From JALOOB01 sp040766655 (GTDB lineage: Bacteria; Chloroflexota; Anaerolineae; CG2-30-64-16): DNA of 64,000 nucleotides. Both the position numbers and the translations under genes were made by a program. The notes beneath the pieces are model-generated. The model was not told the origin of the DNA. It searched no databases and saw nothing but the letters and a program-made list of their open reading frames with translations. Of the stretch, positions 57,128 through 64,000 are shown piece after piece (position 1 is the stretch's first letter; the number at the start of each line of letters is the position of its first letter). The stretch is from positions 310,001-374,000 of the forward strand of contig JAXGQB010000006.1 of the NCBI GenBank assembly GCA_040766655.1, given 5' to 3'.

Positions 57128-58099
57128 TCACTTCGACAAACGCGTCTGCCCGCGGCCAATCACGTCTTTTGCCATCACCAACCCTCGCTCGAACGCTTCC
57201 AGATCCCACTCACCTCTCCTGCGCACGTCGAGCAGCGCGAGTCGCACCTCCTCCGGCGTGAAATAATTGATCCAATCACAATGCGTCCAATATGGATCAG
57301 GTTGGTGTGGCAGCAGCGCCGCATATGCGTCCATCGCTTCGGGCATGGTACTCTCCAGTCGCTTGCAGACGCGATAGGTGTAGTACTGAGCGAGTCCCTC
57401 CTTCAGCGCCCGTTCGGCACTCAGAAATGCCTCCGTGTCCCAGCGTTCGCCGTCAATATCCAGCCCCAGATGCGTGTAGGCGTGCGCGCACTCGTGGGCC
57501 ATGACGACCACGGTGAGTGGCTCCAAAGCTACCCCGAGCATGCGCGCCAGCAGCCCCAGCACTCCGTAATAGAGTTCTATGTAGCTCTTGGCGTCATGCC
57601 GCCAATTCCGAGCGACATACCAGTAAGCGCCGAGCACATCTTCATCGACTGACAAAATCCTCTTTGCTGTGTTGGCCTTGTCAAAGCCGTCCAACAGCGC
57701 ATTGGCAAATTCGAGCAACTCACGTGCCGCGCCGCGGAGGTTCTCGTCTGGTCCCGATTCGGCCGAAGCCATTTCGGCAAGCAGAGACTGGACACCTGGC
57801 AAACCCTGCTTGATCAAGAGCAGATCACCGCGGTGCTGGCCAATCATCATCAGATGGGCTTCCTCAGGATTGAATACCATGTTCTGCAGAGGTTTCGGCA
57901 TTCCAGCGACCACGCTGATCGGCACCGTGATATTCTCGTCCGAACCTGGGGATTGCTGCTCCAGGCCAGCTCTCCTCAACCTCAAACCAGTCTCCTGGCG
58001 GAGTATTTCCCTGATCAGGGTGTTATGACGCTTTCGCGTCTTATCCACCCGCGCTTCCGTGTCCTTGGGCAACCTCTCAACTAGCTCCTGGAGTCTCAT
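57128..58099 (-). CDS. HECAH zinc metallopeptidase coupled to brxL, unrecognised family
   Basis: A 323-residue protein. A charged helical N-terminus (RLQELVERLPKDTEARVDKT) is followed by an alpha-helical region and a zinc-protease helix VVMAHECAHAYTHLGLD, with the HExxH motif at residues 202-206. A glutamate 28 residues after the second His (ALKEGLAQYYTY) suits the third ligand of a gluzincin. No signal peptide is present, so it acts in the cytoplasm. Its ATG at 58099 overlaps the brxL stop (ATGA), which places it in the BREX operon. It is not one of the standard BREX proteins I know. Confidence 0.72.
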   Translation of the reverse strand: MRLQELVERLPKDTEARVDKTRKRHNTLIREILRQETGLRLRRAGLEQQSPGSDENITVPISVVAGMPKPLQNMVFNPEEAHLMMIGQHRGDLLLIKQGLPGVQSLLAEMASAESGPDENLRGAARELLEFANALLDGFDKANTAKRILSVDEDVLGAYWYVARNWRHDAKSYIELYYGVLGLLARMLGVALEPLTVVVMAHECAHAYTHLGLDIDGERWDTEAFLSAERALKEGLAQYYTYRVCKRLESTMPEAMDAYAALLPHQPDPYWTHCDWINYFTPEEVRLALLDVRRRGEWDLEAFERGLVMAKDVIGRGQTRLSK

Positions 58100-60159
58100 G
58101 ACCCGCTCCCCCCAGTAGTTCTCAAGTACGTGACTTCGAATCCCTTGCACGCACGGTATCGCTGTACGCGGTTCGAGAGGTCGAATGTGTCGTTCATCTC
58201 ATAGCGCTGGAACACATCCAATCCCCGGTCCAGGAGGATCTTCCAGCCGTGATCGGTAACAATGTGCCGCGCGTGGATGGTGGCCGACTCGTCGTACTCC
58301 CAGGTGAAGTGAATCCCCGCAACCTCGGCCGCGGCCTGGACCTGGGCCAGGAACTCGTCCTGCTGCTCGCCCCGGAACTCGTCCCGCGTCGTGACCAGGT
58401 GCACTGCTACCTCATCCTCGTCCGCCTTCTGCCGCGCAATGGTCTCCAACAGCTCCATCAGGTTGCGCACCTGGTAGAAAGCACGGATGTAGGGATCGGT
58501 GACTACGAGGCGCGTCGCGCCCTTCAGGTAGGGGCCGAACAAGACGTCGAACGACACGCCGCGCTGGTTCTCGACGAACGTGAGATGTTGCTCTCTCAGG
58601 CTCGGCGCCTCGGCCGGCGTCGCAGCGGCGTCTGTCCCGACGCCCAAGGGCAGCTCCGCCTGCTCCGCCGCGGCCTCATCCGCCAGTCCGATGAAGTACT
58701 GCGGGTAGGTCTCCTCTTCCAGGGTTCGGACGAAGCTTTCCGCGCCACTTGCATCCCGGTATGCGAAGCGGACCGCAGCGTAGGTCATATCGATCCGCAT
58801 CAATTGGTCCTTGACCCGCTTCCGGCCCTCGATCGCAAAGCGCAGCAGTGCCTCCGCCTCGTCCCTGGAGAGCTCTCCGTGCGGATAGAGCACCTTGACC
58901 AGGCCGGAGAATGTCTTCTCAATCGACGTCCGGTCGCGCGTCGAGATGTCGGCCGACATCTCGAAATGTTCGCGATACAGCTGCGAGAAGTCGTGGCTGC
59001 GCAGGTTCCGGAGGATCTCGGCCAGGTAGTCGACGACGAAGCCGTACCCATCGGAGAACATTTCGCCCCGGATGATGTCCACCTCCCACCCGGGGATGTA
59101 GAAGTGCAACCGGTCGAGAAACGCGGAGTCGTGGTATTGCTCGGGCAGCTCGCAGAACAGGTCGGTGTGGCGCAGCATGTACGGCAGGGTGTGCTGCGTG
59201 TTGCCGACAAATGCCATGCTTGCTTCTGCCCCCAGCGTCTCGATGCCGCGCGAGAACGACTTGTTCGCCATGTAGTTCTTCAGGATGTCGACCAGTGCAC
59301 GGTCTGCCCGCTTGTTACGCCCCGCGAACTCGTCGAACGCCACCGTGTCCCAATAGCCGACCAAGCCGATGCGCCCGCTTGCGTTATTCACGAACAGCTT
59401 GGCGACGGTCACCTCGCCGCCCGAAATGAGGATGCCGTGCGGCGAGAACTCGGAGTAGATGTGCGACTTGCCGGTGCCCTTCGGACCCAGCTCGATCAGG
59501 TTGTAGTTGCGCTCGCAATAGGGGATCAGCCGCACCAATTGCATCAGCTTGGAGCGCCGGCCGAAGAACTCCGGGTTGAACCCCATCGACTGGATCAGGA
59601 GGTCCAGCCACTCATCCACAGAGAATTGGCGCCGTGCTTCGAGGTAAGCATCGAAGTCAAAGTGAGAGAGCTGGATCGGCTTGATCGACTCCAGGATCCA
59701 TGGGCTCTGGTGCTTGTCCTCGGTATACTCGTAACCCAGGTCGGCGATGCACCACACCCCGGCAACGAGCAGCTTCGGGTGCCGCTTGACCGTGTCCGCG
59801 TCAACCAGCACATCCTTGATGCCCAGGTTGGCGAATGTGGCTTCATAGACGTCTCGCCTGTCGTTCAACGCGACGCTGATCTTGTCGATCACCTTATGGC
59901 GCCCGCGCTCACGGATAGTGGACCGCACAAGCCCTGCTTCGCTTCGGTTGACGTAGTGGTTGCGCAGGATGTCCTTGACCGACTCGATGCCGGATTGGAT
60001 GCTGTCCTCGTCCGAGGTCGCGCAGTACTGCCCCAGCAGGTACTCCAGAACGTAGCTGGGCACAATCGCGTTCCCTTTGACCGTCTTCACGAGGTCCTTG
60101 CGGACCACGAGGCCGGGGAAATAGTGGTTGATCTTCTCGTCGAGCGCGTTCATCGCCAT
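58096..60159 (-). CDS. brxL: BrxL, Lon-related AAA+ protein of BREX
   Basis: BrxL is the AAA+ protein of type 1 BREX phage defence. The 687-residue protein begins ALDEKINHYFPGLVVRKDLV, a BrxL hallmark, has Walker A ELGPKGTGKSHIYSEFSPHG near 225, and the block VTVAKLFVNNASGRIGLVGY then WDTVAFDEFAG. The C-terminus has a phospholipase-D-like domain resembling MIT-C (VVTDPYIRAFYQVRNLMELL, HARHIVTDHGWKILLDRGLD). The ATG at 60159 lies 16 bases after the pglZ stop; 60153 is also possible. Confidence 0.95.
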   Translation of the reverse strand: MAMNALDEKINHYFPGLVVRKDLVKTVKGNAIVPSYVLEYLLGQYCATSDEDSIQSGIESVKDILRNHYVNRSEAGLVRSTIRERGRHKVIDKISVALNDRRDVYEATFANLGIKDVLVDADTVKRHPKLLVAGVWCIADLGYEYTEDKHQSPWILESIKPIQLSHFDFDAYLEARRQFSVDEWLDLLIQSMGFNPEFFGRRSKLMQLVRLIPYCERNYNLIELGPKGTGKSHIYSEFSPHGILISGGEVTVAKLFVNNASGRIGLVGYWDTVAFDEFAGRNKRADRALVDILKNYMANKSFSRGIETLGAEASMAFVGNTQHTLPYMLRHTDLFCELPEQYHDSAFLDRLHFYIPGWEVDIIRGEMFSDGYGFVVDYLAEILRNLRSHDFSQLYREHFEMSADISTRDRTSIEKTFSGLVKVLYPHGELSRDEAEALLRFAIEGRKRVKDQLMRIDMTYAAVRFAYRDASGAESFVRTLEEETYPQYFIGLADEAAAEQAELPLGVGTDAAATPAEAPSLREQHLTFVENQRGVSFDVLFGPYLKGATRLVVTDPYIRAFYQVRNLMELLETIARQKADEDEVAVHLVTTRDEFRGEQQDEFLAQVQAAAEVAGIHFTWEYDESATIHARHIVTDHGWKILLDRGLDVFQRYEMNDTFDLSNRVQRYRACKGFEVTYLRTTGGSGS

Positions 60160-60175
60160 TCCACAACTCGCAATC

Positions 60176-62671
60176 CTAGAAGTCGAAATCCTTCGTGAAC
60201 GACCGCCGGAGGACGTATGCCCGCGAGGCATAGGCCTGATAGTAACCCGTCCCAACCACCGGCTCCTCAAGCTTCAACAGCACGGTTTGGCCGTTCGCCG
60301 CGTCCGCCGCAGCCGTCAAGACGAAGCGCACGCGCCGCTGGCGATCCCGCTCGTTCTCGGATGTGAAGTCAAACGTCAGCTCGTGGCGATCAGAGATCAG
60401 GTCGCCGGCTTCCGTGTAGATCCCGGCCCGCAGCGTGCGCGACTGGACCTTGTCGGTGACGGGTTCCACCTGGTACAACACGGCCGCCAGTTGCCCGGTC
60501 GTGATCGTCGCATTCCCGCCGCCGATGAACTCAACCGTCACCTTCGTCACGTCGCCCTGCCGCTTCTTCTTGATCTGCAGTACGGGCACGACGACTTCCT
60601 GCAGGGACGTCCCGCCGTGAACGTAGCGCGCGCCCGAGCCCTGGACGCGCAGCCGGTTGATGGATTTCGGGAAGAGGAACTCGTGCGGGCCGGTCAGGCC
60701 TAGCTGGGCCGCAGTGAAGTGCTTGAAGCCACTGCCTTTTTGCAGGCCCCGGCCCACGACGTAGCGCCGGTTGCGCGCCTCGATATCGGCGCCCACGGGT
60801 TCCTGGCTCAGGAAATCACTGTCTTCCAGCTTGCGGTCCTGATAGATGAACCCGTGATCGGCCGTCACGATGACGTTACTAGCGTTGGCGGCGGTCAGCT
60901 TCTTGACGATCTTGACCAACTCCTGGAGCGTCTCGCCGACTGCCTCGAACACCCGCTCCTCGCTGTCACGGCTGTCGCCCACTTTGTCGATCCGGTTGTG
61001 ATACACGTACACCACATCGTGATCGCGGAACAATGCCCGGCCCTCATCCTTATCCAGCCGCAGCAGCTCCTCCGCACCAATGACCTCAACGCGGCTGCCT
61101 GCCATACGCTCCAGCGCCCTGCGCCGGTATTCTGAGCCCAGGGTGCTGGCCCCGTCCACCAGCGCCACGCCCTGCCGGTCTTCCGACAGGCCCAGCGTCT
61201 CGTGCGGCAGCAGCGCGGCCATGCCCAGCTGGGTGAAACTGGGCAACACGCCCAGGACGGCATCGAGGTCCGCGTCGTAGCGATCCTCTTGCCGGATCAG
61301 CCGGCACAACTCGTCTGCGATCTCGTAACGAAGCGCGTCCGAGATGACCACGCAGACCTTCGTGTCGCGGCGGCGGAACGGCACCACGTATTGCTCGTAG
61401 AATCCAGCCTGGCCCGGCACCCCTGGCGCGCCCCAACTCTCGCATGCATCGACGGTCTCTTGCCAGCGGTTGTTGACCGGCAGCAAGTAGTTGTTCGTAT
61501 ACAGATTTTCGACCAGATCGAGGACGTCCTTGAGCAACGTCGCCTCGCGCGAACGCCTGGCATGCGTGAGGACCTGGCGGTAGAGCTGATCGAGCCGGTG
61601 CCACGACCGGCAGTACTGCTCGAAGCCGTCGCGCAGCGACCGCACCGTCAGGTCAGCGGCGGACAGCGCGGCCGTGAATCGCACGGCGGCCTGCAGCGCC
61701 TCGTACAGATCGCGAAATTCAGCGAACCAGTGCGTGCGACTCCGCTTGCGGACGATCTCCTCGCACTCCTCCGCCGAGATGGTGCGCGCCGCGATTGCCC
61801 GGGCCAGGTCGCTCAGGATCTTCCGGTCGACCGACTCGAACAGGTCGAAGTCGTTCAACGTGCGCGCGCCACGGTTTTGCAGGTCAGCGTTTACGTTGAG
61901 CACACGGGCAGCCTCTGCTGAGAGCGTCTCAAAGGACTCGCGGTGGGAGGCACTGTCCTTCCAGCGCCTGAGGAAGACCAGGGCGTCGGGTTTCAGGAAC
62001 GCAGTCTGGCCCAGTCCCACGGCGTAACCGGCCTGGAACAAGGTAATGGCCAGGTCCTGCACGCTCTGAGTGTTGGAGGTGTAGCCATAGACGCGCTCCA
62101 TCTCCCCCCACAGCAATTCGCCCAGCCCGCACTTCTCGATCAGCCTGATCCGCTCGTCCTTGCCGACCGCCAGTTCGTCGAGCAACGCCTCCAGGATCTC
62201 ATCCAAGAGCGGCTCGGCAGCGGCACATACACCCAGCATCTTCATCCTGACGACCGCGGGCGAGTCGCTCTGCTCCAACCGAGCGCGCAGCGCCTCTCGC
62301 CGGCGCGCAACCTTGAAGAACTCCTGGTGCGGCTCGATATGCTGCCTGAATTCGGGCGGGAGTCCCAGCTCTGCCAGCCACAAGTCCGTCTGGTTTGCCC
62401 TGAACGTCGCATATGCGAGCTCTACGTCCAGCAGCCAGTTCTCGGTGTCCGCCGGTGCGGGACCCTCGCGATAGAGCAGGAAGTGCCCTGCGGGCTCCTC
62501 GCGCAGGATGCGGTGCTTCACGCCGAACTCATCGTTGTGGAGTGCGATCTTGATGATGTCGTCGAGCTCCAGCGCCTCGAACTCCGCGGCCAACTCGCGT
62601 TTCTCGTCCGTCCACACCACGACACGGTGACGCGTAAACAGCCGGGCGAGTGCAGCCTTGATTTCATCCAT
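60176..62671 (-). CDS. pglZ: PglZ, alkaline-phosphatase-superfamily protein of type 1 BREX
   Basis: PglZ is the core phosphatase-like protein shared by BREX systems. The 831-residue length and sequence fit the type A form of type 1 BREX. It starts IKAALARLFTRHRVVVWTDE, has a long helical N-terminal half, and the metal-site motifs VVISDALRYEIADEL (444-450) and IVTADHGFIYQD (603-608), then a beta-rich C-terminus. It starts 9 bases after the HigA/ImmA gene and is followed by brxL. PglX, BrxC, BrxB and BrxA are not in the window. Confidence 0.95.
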   Translation of the reverse strand: MDEIKAALARLFTRHRVVVWTDEKRELAAEFEALELDDIIKIALHNDEFGVKHRILREEPAGHFLLYREGPAPADTENWLLDVELAYATFRANQTDLWLAELGLPPEFRQHIEPHQEFFKVARRREALRARLEQSDSPAVVRMKMLGVCAAAEPLLDEILEALLDELAVGKDERIRLIEKCGLGELLWGEMERVYGYTSNTQSVQDLAITLFQAGYAVGLGQTAFLKPDALVFLRRWKDSASHRESFETLSAEAARVLNVNADLQNRGARTLNDFDLFESVDRKILSDLARAIAARTISAEECEEIVRKRSRTHWFAEFRDLYEALQAAVRFTAALSAADLTVRSLRDGFEQYCRSWHRLDQLYRQVLTHARRSREATLLKDVLDLVENLYTNNYLLPVNNRWQETVDACESWGAPGVPGQAGFYEQYVVPFRRRDTKVCVVISDALRYEIADELCRLIRQEDRYDADLDAVLGVLPSFTQLGMAALLPHETLGLSEDRQGVALVDGASTLGSEYRRRALERMAGSRVEVIGAEELLRLDKDEGRALFRDHDVVYVYHNRIDKVGDSRDSEERVFEAVGETLQELVKIVKKLTAANASNVIVTADHGFIYQDRKLEDSDFLSQEPVGADIEARNRRYVVGRGLQKGSGFKHFTAAQLGLTGPHEFLFPKSINRLRVQGSGARYVHGGTSLQEVVVPVLQIKKKRQGDVTKVTVEFIGGGNATITTGQLAAVLYQVEPVTDKVQSRTLRAGIYTEAGDLISDRHELTFDFTSENERDRQRRVRFVLTAAADAANGQTVLLKLEEPVVGTGYYQAYASRAYVLRRSFTKDFDF

Positions 62672-62680
62672 GTTTGGCCC

Positions 62681-63886
62681 TTATGGGTTGAACTGGTAGT
62701 GGAAAAGGCGGCGAACGTCGCCGTTTCCGACCAGAGAGGAAAAGATGCTGTAGTTGTGAGTCTCCCAGCGGATGCGCCCGGCGATGATCGCCGGGGAGAT
62801 CTCCAGCCGGTCAGATAGTTCCAGAACGTCTTGATCATTGCTGGAGATCAGGAGATGTAACCCCGCCTCCTGCCAGAGGGCATCTGGGATGAGCCTTTCT
62901 CGAGCGAACGCATCGGCCTCAGCCTCGCGCGGATCGTCATCCGTGCACGCATGATTATCCGTATCGTCGAAGAACGCCGGCCCATCCTCATGCAGATGGA
63001 GCTTCAAGTGGGCCAGCTCATGCATCAGGGTGAACCAGAAGTTGTCCAGCCGATCATGGCGGATGGTCATGCCGACTACCGGCGCTCCAGCAGGAGAGAG
63101 GAAACATGCACCGTCGAGATACGTCTTAGGAAGGTGCGGCAACAACACAAAGTGGATGCCGTGCTTTCTCAGAAAATCGGGGACCAGCCGAGGACCTTCT
63201 GAGTAGTGACTCAGGCGCACAAGCCTGCCAAAGAAAGTATCGTCCACTTCGTCGGTGTCATAGGCTGGCAACGCATCAGATCCGACCAGGGCCAGCGCGC
63301 GCGCCTGCCACGCAGTCAAAGCATGTGCGTTGATCTGGCGGTCGGTGCGGCGACAATACACCGGCTGCGATGTGCAATCGCTGAAGGAGGCAAAGAGACC
63401 TATCAGGAGTTCTTCTGCCTTTTCCCTTGCCTCGCGCAGCGTGCGAACAGAAGCACCGAAATATCCCGACGAAAACATCGCGGCAAACGGGTAGTTCCTT
63501 ACGTCGTACGCAGTGGGCGGCAGAGTCTCGCCTGGCTTCTGGAGAAGGACTTCAGCCGGAATGCCAAGCCCCTCGTGCAGTGCGCGGATCATCGTAAGCG
63601 TGAGCGGCCGTTTGCGGTTCAACACCTCTGAGACTTTGCTGGCGCTGCCGAGGTACTTGCCGAGGTCTTTGCGCGTCAATCCCATCTGATCCATGCGAAA
63701 CTCGATCGCGTCGATTGGGTCCGGCACGTCGATCGGCCAGCGCTGCTTCTCATATTGCTCGATGAGCGAGGCGAAGAGCTCCAGCTCGTCCTCTTCAGGC
63801 GAGTCGGGCGCCGCATCCATGAGCGTGCGCATGTACGCAAGTGCTGCGGCATGCTCCTCATCGGTTTTGATAATTCGTGGCTTCAC
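62681..63886 (-). CDS. higA: HigA-type antitoxin fused to an ImmA/IrrE metallopeptidase
   Basis: A 401-residue two-part protein. After an N-terminal HigA region (KTDEEHAAALAYMRTLMDAA), an XRE helix-turn-helix (MGLTRKDLGKYLGSASKVSE, residues about 68-100) follows. The C-terminal half is an ImmA/IrrE zinc protease with TLMHELAHLKLHLHEDG at 289-293 and AEADAFARERLIPD as the third-ligand region. The GTG at 63886 overlaps the HigB stop by one base. The gap to pglZ is only 9 bases, so it may control or accompany BREX. The protease could cleave a repressor or toxin, which is an inference. Confidence 0.9.
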   Translation of the reverse strand: MKPRIIKTDEEHAAALAYMRTLMDAAPDSPEEDELELFASLIEQYEKQRWPIDVPDPIDAIEFRMDQMGLTRKDLGKYLGSASKVSEVLNRKRPLTLTMIRALHEGLGIPAEVLLQKPGETLPPTAYDVRNYPFAAMFSSGYFGASVRTLREAREKAEELLIGLFASFSDCTSQPVYCRRTDRQINAHALTAWQARALALVGSDALPAYDTDEVDDTFFGRLVRLSHYSEGPRLVPDFLRKHGIHFVLLPHLPKTYLDGACFLSPAGAPVVGMTIRHDRLDNFWFTLMHELAHLKLHLHEDGPAFFDDTDNHACTDDDPREAEADAFARERLIPDALWQEAGLHLLISSNDQDVLELSDRLEISPAIIAGRIRWETHNYSIFSSLVGNGDVRRLFHYQFNP

Positions 63887-64000
63887 TAGATTTTCTCCGC
63901 ATCAATCCGATCGTACTCCTCGTGGGTACCAACAAAGCGTATGTCGACGATGCCTCTGCGATAGTTGACATGGATGATCAGTCGATATCGCCCACCCTTG
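63886..64000 (-). CDS. higB: HigB family toxin (C-terminal part; gene continues beyond the window)
   Basis: The frame enters from the window end and reads KGGRYRLIIHVNYRRGIVDI, then RFVGTHEEYDRIDAEKI and a TAG at 63886-63888. This is the conserved C-terminal half of HigB mRNA-interferase toxins. It pairs with the HigA-ImmA gene through a one-base overlap. The N-terminal part lies outside the window. Confidence 0.88.
   Translation of the reverse strand, partial: KGGRYRLIIHVNYRRGIVDIRFVGTHEEYDRIDAEKI

Noticed and set aside
58249..60198. 649-codon plus-strand frame opposite brxL
   Set aside because: Antisense shadow; brxL on the minus strand is intact and conserved.
58096..62671. Complete BREX system inside the window
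   Set aside because: Only pglZ and brxL are present; no methyltransferase, BrxA, BrxB or BrxC could be found, so the rest must lie outside.

Overview
The window is high-GC bacterial chromosome, most likely from the phylum Chloroflexota (Anaerolineae or Caldilineae grade). The evidence is the combination of genes. An alternative complex III (ACIII) operon with a split ActB sits next to a caa3-type cytochrome oxidase operon. There is a DnaB / DnaD-like / DnaC-like replication trio, tandem ADP-glucose pyrophosphorylase genes, a CIRCE-controlled groESL operon, and interspersed palindromic repeats. The class is inferred from gene content only.

Layout. 1-14.8 kb: the end of rho, two LysM-M23 envelope peptidases, a class A penicillin-binding protein, two glgC-type genes, the feoA-feoB-feoC-like iron uptake operon and an LCAT-like lipase. 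15-19 kb: cytochrome bd oxidase (cydAB), divergent hypA-hypB, and a small zinc-ribbon membrane protein. 19.2-33.4 kb, all on the minus strand: a respiratory supercluster. Read from upstream it is SURF1, coxB (with fused cytochrome c), coxA (A2 type), coxC, coxD, a YtkA-like lipoprotein, a CcoG/NapH-like polyferredoxin, a FixH-like protein, a promoter, then ActA (pentaheme), ActB1, ActB2, ActC, ActD, ActE and a diheme cytochrome c lipoprotein. ACIII oxidises quinol and presumably passes electrons through cytochromes c to the caa3 oxidase; cydAB is an alternative quinol oxidase.

33.5-48.9 kb: an HD-domain protein, an orphan NarL-type response regulator, a three-gene membrane operon (two AI-2E/PerM proteins and a BrkB/YihY protein), a CsbD-like stress protein, a methyltransferase, an M14 carboxypeptidase, a GNAT enzyme, a bifunctional-nuclease-domain protein, dnaB with a DnaD-like protein and a double-headed DnaC-like loader, then groES-groEL behind a clear promoter and CIRCE operator. 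48.9-57 kb is accessory: a BrnT-type toxin-antitoxin pair between two long direct repeats, a hypothetical gene, a giant subtilase/beta-helix/kelch exoprotein, two small Cys-rich proteins and a small PD-(D/E)XK-like nuclease.

57.1-64 kb, minus strand: the distal part of a type 1 BREX phage-defence operon (pglZ, brxL). It is preceded by a HigB/HigA pair whose antitoxin carries an ImmA/IrrE protease domain. It is followed by a translationally coupled gene for an unrecognised HECAH zinc metallopeptidase. This is the best candidate in the window for an undescribed system variant. BrxA, BrxB, BrxC and PglX are not in the window and would be expected beyond position 64000.

About 28 apparent frameshifts break conserved genes between 1 and 21.3 kb, and none is seen from 21.3 to 64 kb. 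Frameshifted genes are given as single entries spanning all their fragments. No tRNA, rRNA, CRISPR array or insertion sequence was seen.
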